Positions 33,958 through 46,132 of a DNA stretch of 64,000 nt are shown piece by piece. The first letter of the stretch is position 1. Every line of letters begins with the position of its first letter. Both the position numbers and the translations under genes were made by a program. This DNA is from Larix kaempferi. Its lineage: Eukaryota; Streptophyta; Pinopsida; Pinales; Pinaceae. The stretch is taken from contig BSBM01000123.1 of NCBI GenBank assembly GCA_027924585.1, forward strand, positions 18,485,001-18,549,000, in the 5' to 3' direction. Under the pieces are notes generated by a model. That model worked only from the letters and a program-made list of their open reading frames with translations. It was not told the DNA's origin and ran no database searches.

Positions 33958-34855
33958 ATCCTCCCGCTCCCATCAACTTTCTCCTTGAATGTTTTTGCAG
34001 TCACCCCTGGCAGGCACCACCTGTCTTGCATGTGGGGTTTTAATGCGGATGATCCCCAAGGTGGTGAGGGGCTATTTCATGCAGGGTGGTGGAGTTCTTA
34101 GCACCCTACGCATTCTCTTGGTTTCTCGTCTCTCACCCCCTGCTGTTGTATGTGTCTTTCCCTTCAGCATTGTTCCCAGAAGTATGTTGTTTCGGCGAAA
34201 TATGGAGGATTGCAATTAATGCCCCCCTGCTCTGCATTGTAGGAAATGTAGGAGGAATGATCAGGGTACTCCTGGGGGAGCTGGTATTGGCGGTAAGAAA
34301 CGTTACCTTTCCGATATCTTTCAGGGTAATGGCGGTATTGATTCTTCTAGGGGGGGTGTGTCTAAGTCGGCTTGCTACAGTCACCCTAAAGCGAATGATT
34401 CTGGAAACGGAGGTGGATGGATGCCTCTTGATACTGGTCATGGCCAAGGCATCAGACGCACTATGTTGTTTCCTGGATGCGGTTTCGCCTCTGGTTAGGT
34501 TCCGGTCTCTGGCTTTCACTCAAACCCATGTGAAATTTGTAAAGGTGCAACTCGGCAGCAGTATCGTGGTAGCCCCGACGATCTGGGCAGCAAAAATTGG
34601 AAGAATGTTGCCAGCGATTTGGGGGGTCTGGCTAATATGGGTTCTCCTCAGGGGCAGGAGAGCCCCTCCCCTGAGCTCCATTCGCAAGTTCTGGACCTGG
34701 AAGCTCAAGTCCTTTGGCTTAGGGGAGACCTCTCGGACATGAAGAAAGCAGTCTCCCATTTGGCTACTTTTGTACAAATCTCCAATTCAGAAGTTCGGGC
34801 AAGCACTGGTAAGATGAAATATTTCTTTGAATTGTCCTTCTACAATTGTCTGTGA
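33958..34855 (+). pseudogene. Coding-like extension downstream of RNase H (Cys-rich segment and coiled coil)
   Basis: The RNase H frame continues past its TAG into a Cys/His-rich stretch (HHLSCMWGF..., then CCCMCLSLQHC), with another stop at 34099-34101. Around 34241 a one-base insertion moves the coding-like frame to that of CRRNDQGTPGGAG. This continues through a Gly-rich segment, one stop, a CEIC motif, and a heptad-like region (34683-34790: LHSQVLDLEAQVLWLRGDL...) ending at 34855. I do not recognise the segment. Known plant L1 ORF2 proteins normally end soon after RNase H, so this is either an unusual extension, a 3' ORF or read-through genomic sequence carried by the retrotransposed RNA. 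Confidence 0.4.
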
Positions 34856-35274
34856 ATTGTAGAGGCCAAAGTAGACTGTGTTAGGACCAACAGTGGAAGC
34901 AGCCCCTCGGTTATCCTGAATATTGATGACGATAATGCTGGCACAGCTACTAGCAACAAGGATAAAAATGCTCGTAACCATCATGACAATTGATACTCGT
35001 CTGTGTAACTCTCTTTTGGTCTGAAGTCTACACTTTGAGTTTATGTTTTACTTATGTTGTTTCTTGTTAGGCCAGTTCGTCAATATTTACAGTTGTAATA
35101 GCACTATCAATACTTTCAGTTGTATCATGCATAATGCCATTTTTGAACTTCAGAGGCTGGTATTTTCAGAGTCTGCCCTGACAGCTCTGGTATTTTGGGA
35201 TTAGCCTCCCCTTCTCTTTGTAATTTGCTCCTCCTTTTTAATATAAAGTCTATTATCCGTTTGTGTAAAAACAA

Positions 35275-35292
35275 AATATTAATATTTTTAAC
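35275..35292. repeat. LINE target-site duplication (right)
   Basis: Exact 18-bp copy of 33452-33469. Confidence 0.8.
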
Positions 35293-38128
35293 ATTAATAA
35301 TGATAATAATTCTTTGTTAATCATATTAATAATATTAATATTAACCTATATTAACAATAAAATTAAGGATATTGATATTAACTGATATTAAAATTAGGAT
35401 AATGATTGTTTTTTATTATAACAAATATTTATATAATGTATATTTGATAATGTTATCGTTTAATATATTTTTTAATTTAGAGAAATGACATAATGTGTTA
35501 TGTTTAGAATTAAAAAATTAAAATAAAATAGGTTTTTATAAAAATGAAAATATAATTTAATAAAATTAATTAATAGAGATTTATTTTAATTTTATAATTA
35601 TTAAGTTTAAATGTTAAGTTTAAAATGTAATTGATATAGATTTATTTTAACTTAATTATTATTAAATGTAAATATCAAAATAAAATTATTTTTAGAATGT
35701 AAATTTTGAGGAAAAAAAATAATTTTTCTATTTGCTAAATTTAAAATTAAAATAATTTATATTAATATATTTATTATTTGTTAAAGAACTTAACATTTCA
35801 ATAATATAAATATAAATAATACAAATAAATTAACAATTTTTATTTATAAAAAAATATCAATATTTTTTAAATCTAATTCAAATTAATAGGATGACAAATT
35901 GATCTACTCTAAACATCATAAGAAATACAATTAATTATTTTACCTAATTAATCTTAATGTTATTTTTCATATTAAAGCCAACCTCATTCTCTACATAATT
36001 CCAAACCCTATACATTTCCAATCCTTGCACATTCAAGGCGCAGTTTGTATTTATTTCATTTCAATGAGCTTACCCATTACACAAGCATTACTCCCTATAC
36101 AATATATATAAATTTTATTCTAAAACATTAGAAAATATATATGTATATGCATGACCTAATTTTATTGTGCTCGGAAAAACAATTACAGAGACACTACTCC
36201 ATGTGCATATATTAATTTTATTCTTAAAATTTAGAAAATATATATACATATGGGTGACTTAATTTTTTTTAATGGGAGAAGATAACAAAATATCTAATTA
36301 ACAAACAATCATATATAAAATCACTGCAATTAACTAACATATATAGATTATGCCTGAAGTATCCATTTGATACCTAAGCACTGTTGCAATATAGATTAAT
36401 ATCAAAATCTACAGTCCTTAATATAAGCAACCGACCGCTATACTGTCCATGAATCATAATGCAAGTAAGGCTATTTCGGATGACCAAACATTTTGCAAGT
36501 AAGGCTATTTCGGATGACCAAACATTTTGCAAATCTAGTAGATTTTGACTCTGGAACCACGTGTAGGCCTATTCTCTATGTTGAAATAAATAGGCCTCCG
36601 GTGTAATAATAATGTTACATGGTAAATTTTTGACTTTTTTGTTATGAAGTTTGGTTAGACGTATAAAAAATGATTCAGAATAATTAAATTATACACAATA
36701 TAATACGATGAATGGTTAATTTCTTTATTAAAAATTATTATATATTATTCAGTAATGCTAAACATATAGTTGCACCAAAATAAATATATTATTATATAAG
36801 TATAATATTATGACATATTTTATTATATTATTAAGAAAATTATAATAAATTATAATATCCATATAAATTATATGAACATCAAATAAAAAAATATTATTAC
36901 ATAAACATATTATTATTATAAACTATTAAAAAAATATAAATATGATACTATGACAAATTATACAATAATCATAAATTTTGGAATTGCCACAACTTCATCC
37001 ATTATTAATACAAAATTCATAAAAATATTTAATTCAATTATATTATGTAAAAATAATTTTTTTAATCTATATTAGGTTAATTAATGAAATATTAATTTTC
37101 AACATTTTCAATGACCATTACTCCAATTCATATTTTCACATTTATGATGATATGACCATACTTTCAAATTCATTTTCTAACCAATATATCAACTTATATA
37201 TGAAACCATACTTCAAATTGTCTACAAAATTAAGGTTCAAATTATTTAATATGAAAAATAGTCTAAAGGATGCTAAAATTTTGACCAAAATTAAAAACTC
37301 AATAACTTTCTTTACCAAGGTCTAATGCTTTGAAAACTTGTTAAATCATACAACAACTTGTTTTATATCATAATTTACAATTCAAATTGTGATGTTTTTG
37401 TTGACTAAATTAATAGTTACTGATTTAAAGACCCACATTTTGAATAGTACAAAGTTTTTTTTATATAAGCATAGATCATCATCATTTTCAACACCTAACA
37501 AACATAAACATAAACATCATGATCATACCATCATAAACTTAACCATAAGCATAAACATAATTGTACCATCATCATCATTTTCATGACATAAATATAAACA
37601 TACCATCATTATCATTGTCACCATCCAACAATCACTATTTTAAACACATGATCAATCAATCACATGCCATTAATAAATATCCTAATTTATAATTTTAAAT
37701 ATATATCATCATACCACCTAAAAAACATAAACATAAACATCATCATACCATAATAAACATAAACACAAACATCATCATACCATTATCATGATCATTTTCA
37801 CCATCTAACATAAAACATAAAAATTATCGATATAACATCATAAACATATAAACATAGACATGAGCATAACATCTTAAACATTACATTTCCATCATCTAAC
37901 ATAATACAAGCCACATTATATTATAACATGCATAACCATCACACACATATAACAAGCATCATCTAACTTGAGCTAACATACACACCATCAAGTACATATA
38001 AATAAACATCAACATAACCATTGACATCAACTTAAACATGGAAAATGTAGTATATATATATAGATATGAACATATATAGCATCAAACTAATGATGCATGC
38101 CAAATAAATATCTTGAGTCCAATAATTG
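35293..38128. other. Very AT-rich sequence, no gene seen
   Basis: Mostly A+T with short homopolymers. Around 37490-37900 there is degenerate CATAAACATAAACATCAT simple sequence. The 65-codon frame at 37389-37586 is low complexity. Nothing else is supported apart from the 34-bp duplication at 36461-36528. Confidence 0.6.
36461..36528. repeat. Exact 34-bp tandem duplication
   Basis: GCAAGTAAGGCTATTTCGGA plus 14 further bases occurs twice in succession without a mismatch (36461-36494, 36495-36528). Identity suggests a recent slippage event. Confidence 0.92.
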
Positions 38129-38984
38129 CTATGACATATCTAATCCGCCTCCACCAGAGGCATCATCAGTATCTCTCCCACTAGATCTAGGGGCATCGTC
38201 ACCTCCACCAATAGAGCCAGAGGCAGTATCAACACCTCTTCCAACAAAGCTAGAGGAATTGAAACCTCCACCAATAGAGCCAAAGGCATCAGTACCTATG
38301 CCAGAAAAAACCAACTCAAAGAGCAGCATAGATAGGTCCATCAAGCTGAATCATACCCCCTTTGAGCATCGTATCTACAATAGAGGAAACTGGAACAGGA
38401 AATGGTGGATGGTCGGGATGATCAGTAGGATCAGCAGGTCAATCAAGCAAGAGTAGAGGAGATGATGAAGTAGGATTGGCAGGTTGATTGAGTAGGAGTA
38501 GAGAATATGATGAAGGAGTTGATAGAGGAGGAGGCGGAGGAGATGCCAATGAAGCTAATGGAGGAGGAGGTGGAGTAGTAGATGTTGAAGATGATGGAGG
38601 AGGGGGTGGAGGTGGAGGAGGTAGAGGAGGAGGCTAATGGTCATCCCTCCTAGCATCTAACTGAATTCATGCACTGACAATATAATGCATCAACAACCTC
38701 ATATCATGGGGAAGAATCCTCCATATCTTCGCACGGTGAGGTTGTCGAATAATTTCATGCACCCATATAAGCTGAACCCCCTCATCTTCCAATAATGTGT
38801 CCAACCTGTCTGCCACATCTCGGTGACAACTATCATGCGGCCTACGTGGACGGTGGATAGGATGTCTACCTGCCAACTGTGGCCTAGCCTGATTGGGCTC
38901 CTCCATATCTTGATTCTCCTGAATGGGAGGAGACGACCCGACCTCACCATCGAATGTGTCAATGTTTGCAAAAAAACAGTACAC
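38129..38984 (-). pseudogene. C-terminal part of a decayed transposon-type gene
   Basis: The minus-strand frame at 38984-38667 (105 codons) contains AGRHPIHRPRRPHDSCHRDV and ends LPHDMRLLMHYIVSA. Downstream the strand encodes a Pro-rich run (38520-38640). Then comes a Gly/Ser-rich tail with repeated GSIGGG units (38129-38344), encoded by a ~54-66-bp DNA repeat. Several frame changes are needed to join them, so the gene is broken or has introns. The HRPRRP motif and Pro-rich tail recall the ORF at 9891-10472. The plus-strand frame at 38097-38456 over the same repeats is a shadow. Confidence 0.4.
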
Positions 38985-40309
38985 ATGAATAATAATTAGA
39001 CAGATTCATTAAGCAATTTAATATTTAGAATATATTTCATTTGCATTAAGTATAAAGAGAATAGCTGATACTAGAATAATTTAAACATAACGGTAATATT
39101 ACCTCTCTCATCCGGTGGCTCCTCCGGAGTGAAGATTGTGAAATTGAAATACAATAGATCTAATTGAACAAGTAAATCAATTACAACAGATGCATAAAGA
39201 ATAATATGTGTAAACTGTGCAAGAGAATGACAGCAGTGCTCTATTGAAATCAGAAGTAGAATTCAATACAGTGTGCAGTCACATGACTTAATAATTCGAA
39301 TTAACCAAGGAGGGCATTCGAATAGCTTGCATGGAATAGCTTAGCTCACTAGGAGTCCTCATCATCAGATCAGTGGAGTCATCAATGCACTAGTAACGGT
39401 CAACCAGGTGTCAAACTGAGTCTAATTGAGTGTGGTAGGTGTAACTGGCACATGGGAGCACTAATGTAGTGAAGGAGGCTCAGTGGAGGGCGCGTGGGGA
39501 GCTGTCTGGAGTCAAAATAGGAAATCTAGTCTCAATGGGGGTCCAACAGAGTGTTTCAGTTAGTTAACAAGTCAATCTAGCCTTAAATCAAGGAAAGATC
39601 CACAAATAACTCAACTGACTGAAGTGTAACTGAGTCGTAGGTGAAGAAGGGTGCCTTTCTCAAGTGGTAGATGAAAGGTAAGCACATCACTGACTAGGAG
39701 GGCTAAAAATGAGTGGAAGGAAGCTCTCGGGGCTAGCAAACTGGGGACTAGGTGCTGGGTGACACCAAACTGATGACTAGGATGCATGCAATTGCATGAC
39801 ATGCATGCAGAATGCATGCTGCATGCAGACATAAAACTGAATGATGAATATATCCTAACAAAGATCTTGAGGCACCCTCTCCATTTCAATCCCACATATG
39901 GATATGGCATAATGTATAGTGCGTGTTCCTCCTCACTACCTAGCATATCAAGAACATCTGATGTGATCGTAAATGGAAACTTAGGCTAACCTCTCTTGGG
40001 AATCATCTGCCCCCACATGTGCATATGCACCTCTAGCATCAGCCTATAAAGGAGATGTTGAAGGAGGTCCTGGTGGTCGAAAACCTCTCAAAAAACAAAC
40101 AAAAAATCTTTGAACAAAAAGGGAAGTTGGACCTCCGACCAATCACTACACGACATTTATCCAAAGATTAACAAATCTGTCACAAAAAATGGCATACCAC
40201 CTAATGCATGTATGTCTCTACACTAAAGAGTCAACATAATACACTAGAGGTAAACTAATGCACTACCCATCATTGGTGGAGTGCACTAAAATTGTAAGCA
40301 AAAGAGAGA
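38985..40309 (-). other. Intron-like or decayed interior of the same gene
   Basis: No continuous coding sequence. A 111-codon minus-strand frame at 39611-39946 (start MLGSEEEHALYIMPYPYVGL) has no recognised domain and its C-terminal half looks non-coding. A degenerate ATGCATGC-rich patch lies at 39780-39830. I infer introns and decayed exons between the flanking coding segments. Confidence 0.3.
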
Positions 40310-40770
40310 GGCACCTAACCTCCTCTCGACCAAAAGCAGAGATCCTAAGCTGACCATTTCTCCTTGAACATCAGAGGGATGGATGACCTCATCAATGATA
40401 TATCTAAGAGAGTAAGCTAGTCGACTCTCTACTGCAGCACCAGTTGGGACAATAGGAAACTAGGGAAAATAATCCCCTCTCCTGGATAACCCAATGATGA
40501 AATATATGTCCCCCTCAGTGGGGTGGAACCACTTACCGGGACCAACATGAAATGAATTCCTATGATGATCCCAACGTCGGATGAACTAACACAACACTGA
40601 AGAGTTTCCTTTGAGGAATGTAGCCTCTTGATATAAATTCCGAAGGTCGACAACCCTCAAGAGCTCTCTAGTATGACTAGTAATGGGGCGATGATCAAAC
40701 GAACATTTTCCTAAATTTTCATAATGAAAATTGGTGTTCAGGGGAAGGTCGGCATATCCCTCTCCCTCTC
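40310..40770 (-). pseudogene. Decayed exon of an uncharacterised plant transposon-type protein
   Basis: Minus-strand reading from about 40770 gives a coherent frame: GYADLPLNTNFHYENLGKC, HTRELLRVVDLRNLYQEATF, then a stop (LC*FIRR, near 40591), then FHPTEGDIYFIIGLSRRG, a second stop (YFP*FP), and AAVESRLAYSLRYIIDEVIH. The phrase DIYFI.GLSRRG is typical of uncharacterised mobile-element-associated proteins in large plant genomes; this is a family impression, not a database hit. The other minus-strand frame at 40429-40653 is out of register. Two in-frame stops make it a pseudogene. Confidence 0.45.
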
Positions 40771-40974
40771 CCTAGCCTCCCATTCTCTAACCGTGTTGAA
40801 CTAATCTAGCTGTGCACACTCCTACCAAGCAGCTTGTCGCAGCTCACGTCTTTGTTTCACATATAACATGAATTATTTACATAAATAGATATATACAAAC
40901 ATTTAATATTTCATTCAATTAAAATCCTATTTAAGAACATCAATACTACATTTTTCTCTCAAAACAATATTCTT
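40771..40974. other. Possible 5' region of the decayed gene, no clear feature
   Basis: Short AT-rich interval on the upstream side of the minus-strand exon. No TATA box or start codon could be chosen with confidence. Confidence 0.3.
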
Positions 40975-43270
40975 TTAGAAGCAGTGTGCCTCAATAACAT
41001 AGGTGCACCGCTTCTAGTGCTTTTATACACAAATTGCACCGTGAATGGTGTGTTTATATAAAAAATGTACCATTTTAACAGTGCGTTGTAATATGTAATA
41101 TGCACTGCTATTATGATTCTATATATTTAAAATTTATTTCAACAATGTGTCAACAACTATATGCACCGGGATATTTTCTAAAATTTGGTTGACGATGTGC
41201 CTAAAGCAAGTGAGTGCATCGAGCATTGGTGCACTCACGTGCACTAGGAGCACCGTTAAATTATATTTTTGTACACTCTATTAATGATGCTCTTTGGGCA
41301 CGTCAGTGCACCAAAAATGATGCGCTTAATTGATCTGAATGCATCGTTGTATTAAATTAATATTTTGATGGAAATCAATTCACGATGATCCTTAGGGATG
41401 TCAGAGCACCAAAAACCAATGCATTGACATGCCAATGAAGCACTGTTAAATTATGATTTTTTGGGGTTCAAAACCAGTACACCTACTACACGTCAGAGCA
41501 CCGAAAACCAGTGCACTAACGTGCACTAATTGCACCATATAATTTAATTTTTTCATCTACAATATTTTTATAACTAGTGCATTCAATACACGTAAGCGCA
41601 AAGAGCTAGTGCACTCACGTGCACTAGGAGCATCACTAAATTATATTTTCGTACGCTCTGTTAATGGTGCTCCTTGGGAATGTAAGTGCACTAGAAACGA
41701 TGTGCTTAATTCATCTGAATGCACTATTGTTTAATAAATTAATCTTTTTTATGGAAATCAATTCACAGTGCTCCTTGGGCACATCAGAGCACTGAGAAGC
41801 AGTGCACTGATGTGCCAATGAAGCACAGTTAAATTATTATTTTTTGGGTTCAAAATTGGTGCTCCTACTGCACGTCAGAGCACCAAAAACTAGTGCACTT
41901 ATGTGCACTAATAACATCATATAATTTAATAACACCATATAATTTATTTTTTTCATCTACATGTTTTTTTTAACCGGTGTGTTCAATACACATAAGTGCA
42001 CCGTATTGCCGGTGCTCTTCAATGTCCAACACACCGATGAGAAGTTCAATGTTTTAAAATATATTTTCACAATGTAGTGGTGCATTTGATCTGTTCATCT
42101 CGCACCACTAGCGGTGCACCCTATAATAATTTACAGGGTGCACCGTCAGGCAGTGCAAGTCGAAAGGCTAGAACATACCGCTCATTTTTTTTAAAAAATT
42201 TTAAATAGGAAAATTTGAAGGTCAGTTTTAAAAAATAATTCACTAAAAATTAAATTATGAAGTAAGAATCAATTTACCTATCAAACAACATGTTAGGGAG
42301 GCGTATTAGCCATGTATGGAAAATTTGAATATTTGCCCACCGTCTGGAAAAATTCAAAGTAGAGTCAGTAGCCGATAGGAGTGAGGAATTTGTCCCCGTG
42401 CACGACGGATGTGAGGGCGTCCAGGTGGGTGAGGGGCACCACCGGTCCAGATGGGCTCAATCACACTCAAGAGGGTAAAAATGAGTTTGACGACGTGGTA
42501 ATTTTTTTTATTAAACCTTGTTTCGTTGCGCTCGACAGTTAGGCACACTGGTGCGAGCAGGTTTTAAAATAAATAATAAAAAACTACTTTTTATTTTTTA
42601 ATAAAATAATCACTGGTGCATTTGGGTGTTGTTCACGCAACGGGTCATTTTGTATCATCTAACACACCGGTATAAGGTTTTCAAAATTTGCGTAGGAATA
42701 CAATTATAGATTTTTATTTTTAATAAAAAATTAAGCGGTGCGCTAGAGTCTTTGATACGCATCAGGGCTTTTATATACTAATGCACCATTATGAGGGTTT
42801 CAGTAAAATTTTGCGAGATGCTTTTAATAAAATAGTTCTATTATTTTTAATAAAATATATCTCAGTGTGTTCGTTATGATTAGACACACCAGGGAGTTTA
42901 ATGTTAATGAACGCACAGAGATGAGGCTTAACGTGTTTTTTTAATATTTTTTTAATAAAATATTATACGATGTGTTTGTTTCTACTACATGCACCAGGGA
43001 ATTTACTATTCGGTAACGCACCATGTATAGGCTTATAAAAAAAATCTTAGGAATATTTTAATAAAATAAAGATTTTTTTTAATTTTTTACTAAAGAATAG
43101 TATGGGACGTTTATGTTTAAGGGAACGCACCAGGAAATTTTTGTTTACGTAATGCACTAGTTTATATTTTTTTAGTTCTTTTGCGTTTCATGATTTTTTT
43201 GGACTTGGTGCAACATGGCATATGGCGGCCCGATGCTTCTGTATATGAAATGCATCGATGTGTTTGCATT
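40975..43270. repeat. GTGCAC-rich subterminal-like repeat region
   Basis: About 2.3 kb with dozens of short motifs such as GTGCACT, GGTGCACC, AGAGCACC and CGTCAGAGCACC on both strands. Longer diverged units recur, for example the TTAAATTAT...CGTCAGAGCACC segment near 41440, 41520 and 41870. Dense short subterminal motifs next to a CACTA-type end are how CACTA transposons present transposase-binding sites. There is no coding potential. Confidence 0.5.
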
Positions 43271-43280
43271 AAAATAATTG

Positions 43281-43402
43281 CACTGGAAAAAAACCTCTAG
43301 TCACTCGCCTCCGCTAGTGACCTCCGCTATAAATGGATATTTGGACTCTTTTGAGCGGATCATCCACTATAACCTCCGCTAAAGGGCCTTTCCCTTGTAG
43401 TG
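43281..43402. mobile_element. CACTA-type terminus or 122-bp mini-element
   Basis: The right edge, read on the minus strand, begins CACTACAAGGGAAAGGCCCT, a textbook CACTA (En/Spm) end. The left edge at 43281 begins CACTGGAAAAAAACCTC. Between them CCTCCGCTA(A/T) repeats occur in both orientations. It may be the outer end of a larger CACTA element that includes the subterminal region to its left, or a tiny non-autonomous element. No 3-bp TSD could be matched at these exact edges (TTG versus CAT). Confidence 0.5.
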
Positions 43403-45630
43403 CATGTATTGATCTACTGCGATGTGGAAATACCAGAACCCTCCTCCTGAATCTCAAACACAACAAATTGGACTTTGGTGGCCTCTGTCATGGCAATTTT
43501 GGTTTTAAAATATGTACAAAGACTTTGTATCCAAGAATATCACTATCCATTTTCCCACCATACCTAGGAAGAGCGATGCAAGCATTGAGTCAAAGGGTAG
43601 AAGAGGATTATACAACTTGTGATCTAACAACTTCTTGGAGAGCACTTACAAGTTCTTGAGAAAAAATATAATGATTTAATCCTTAGGAATGATATCACAG
43701 CATGGAGGAATTGCACTAGGTTGGGACTATATAAGAAGAAGAAGAAGAAGAAGGAGAGGGAAATTGGAAGATAGGCATGCGTCCAAAGTAACATAAAGAA
43801 TATATCATTGATGGCCAACCAAAGAGAGGGATCATATCCCTATGAGGGTTATATAAATTAGAAAGGGAATAGAAAGGATCCTTAGATGGAGCTATGGAAG
43901 CTAGGAAAGATGTTCAAGAGAAATTCTTATAGTTATAGTAAGATGGGTTGTTTGAGTTTCCCATGACCTATCAAACTAGATTCTATCATGTCAAAATAAT
44001 GAGATGGATGCAAAAAACAAAGCAATGTCTAGGAATGGGTACCAATCATGGGATAACTCACTATGAGAAACCAAGATGGTAAATCCCTAGACTGAACATA
44101 CTGTAGAGAAAAATGGTGGAAATAAACAACATGGTGGTGATCCTGATTTGTCCATCATTGGCTTTAGAATTCAACATGGAAGGGGTGTGTGTCCAGAAGT
44201 TTGGAAGAAAAGACAATAGTGTAGACCTAGAAAATGGGGGGGTGGAGGATACTCCCAAAATGACTAGTTATTGTTACTCTTGTGACAACAGGGAAAAGAA
44301 AAAAGAAAAAACAATAGCGTGTTAATAAGCAACATCCCTAGTCACAGTCTTTGTTTGACTTTGATGGAGCAAATAATACCCCAAGGGTTGTTGTAGCCGA
44401 CCCTTCATTTCCTTAAGGATGTGGAGTTGTATTATTCATAGTATCCACTCAAGTGAATGACAACGCCAATGTTGGCTCTCTACTGGGTTCATGTTGTGGG
44501 CTATATACATTGAGAAAAGAGGACATGTAGGTTTACATATGATGGCCTAAAGAAAAAAAGGAATGAACTGGATCTTGGCAAAGTTGGCCACAAACCCTAG
44601 CTCATTGTATGCAAGAGAGTAGTTGGATGGGAGGGAATTGAGAGGAGAGGATCAACTAAATTTGCAATCTCTTAGAATTGGTGCAAATACTAGGAAGGGG
44701 CCACTTTGATACCAAATTTGATAAAACTCACCTTCATCTCCACAAACTTGATATACAAGTTCATTTTCAATCTTGTAAACTATACAAGAAAACAAATTTA
44801 AAAATATTATTTCTATTAGCCATAAATAGTTTTTATATCTATGCATTTAATCAGGAACATGACGTGGTCAAAATTAATTAAGCTAGCGGAGTTTGACAAG
44901 ATATAATTAACCATAGAAAATAAATGCAACCTAACTAAGTTTGACAAGTCATAACTAACTATACAAAATAAATATACGGAGTTGAAAGTTAATGTGTTTC
45001 CATTTATTGATGGATAGACTCCAAAGATGATGCATCCCACTCTACTAGGTATATGCACCTTATCACCAGCAAACCACCATGGAGAAAGCAAAGATTCTTT
45101 CGTCAATTCTCCACTTAAACCAAGTAAGTGGACATTTGCAAAAGCATCCAACCTTTAAGAAAACATAACATTGTCTAAAGCTCATTTAAGGCCACACTGA
45201 CAGAAATGAATATGTGTGTGTGCATGCGCGCACACTCTTGTGATGCATCTTAAAAACTTGATCATTGTGGATCATTGTTAGCTTGGGCCAATACTTCAAT
45301 CTGAATAACTCAATGTTCCATACCAGCAAAGTTCCTCAATACACTATTATTATTACTTTTTTAAATATATGTGTGATCACTTATTGATGCCAAATGACGT
45401 CTAATTATTTGGTTCATTCCTTTTTGTCATTGCAATAATTAATTGAATACAATGTACATGGATCTCAATTAACAACATTTAATATTAGTAGCTTTATATG
45501 AAAGACCCATCATATAAACTATCTTCGTTTTATATATTTCGTATATTCAACAACACATGTGCTTAGATTTTCGTGAGGCATTTTCTTATTGTAAAATTCT
45601 CGCGTTTTATATTTGTTTTAATAAAAGTTG
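43403..45630. other. Intergenic sequence, no gene seen
   Basis: Frames here are 60-111 codons without recognisable domains. The longest, minus 44816-45151, starts MDAFANVHLLGLSGELTKES and is not recognised. A (GAA)n run lies near 43735-43755 and a TGTGTGTGCATGCGCGCACAC stretch near 45215. Confidence 0.45.
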
Positions 45631-45643
45631 TGTCATTGTCATT
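45631..45643. repeat. Candidate LINE target-site duplication (3' side)
   Basis: TGTCATTGTCATT, matching 53029-53041 at 12 of 13 positions. Nearby GTCATT-rich sequence makes chance similarity possible. Confidence 0.5.
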
Positions 45644-46132
45644 TTTTTTTTCTCACATAAAAATATATCTTACTATTAATACCGCGAAATAGTAAATAGG
45701 ATCAATACATCAAGTCATCAAACCATAAAGGCAAGTGAGTCAAAACTCATATGGGCACAGTATGAGCCCCAAGAAACATCACAGCATCCAAGATCCATAC
45801 CAAATCCCAAACAAAAAACCAGAAAAGATGCCACAAATAAGCATCAGAACCCCAACATCTGCCCGACCAAAACAAAACAGTCCCCATGTGGCATTGTATC
45901 AAATTCCCAATACATAAATACATGTAAAAAAAGTCCAATAATAAGTCCAAAACAGCCAAAGGCCTGGACACAAGGGTGTAATATATCAAATAAGTATAGA
46001 TCCACATAATCCAACCAGATCAAAAATCCAACAAGTAGTTGGAGATAGTGACTATGAACCTGCACAATATAAAGCCGCATATAAACATGAGAAAAATATA
46101 TCATATCATGCCGAAAGTCCAGACCAAAAGAT

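Larger units (their letters stand above)
33470..35274 (+). mobile_element. 5'-truncated LINE insertion
   Basis: A 1.8-kb GC-richer insert bounded by an 18-bp duplication. It starts abruptly within an RNase H domain and ends with a plant-LINE-like tail (TTTTTAATATAAAGTC... TGTGTAAAAACAAA). These are hallmarks of target-primed reverse transcription with 5' truncation. Coding sequence is interrupted by several stops and a frameshift, so the copy is dead. About 1.3 kb follows the RNase H segment, longer than a usual L1 3'UTR. Confidence 0.82.

Noticed and set aside
34133-34519. 128-codon minus-strand frame
   Set aside because: Antisense to the LINE-derived coding-like region; no recognisable features of its own.
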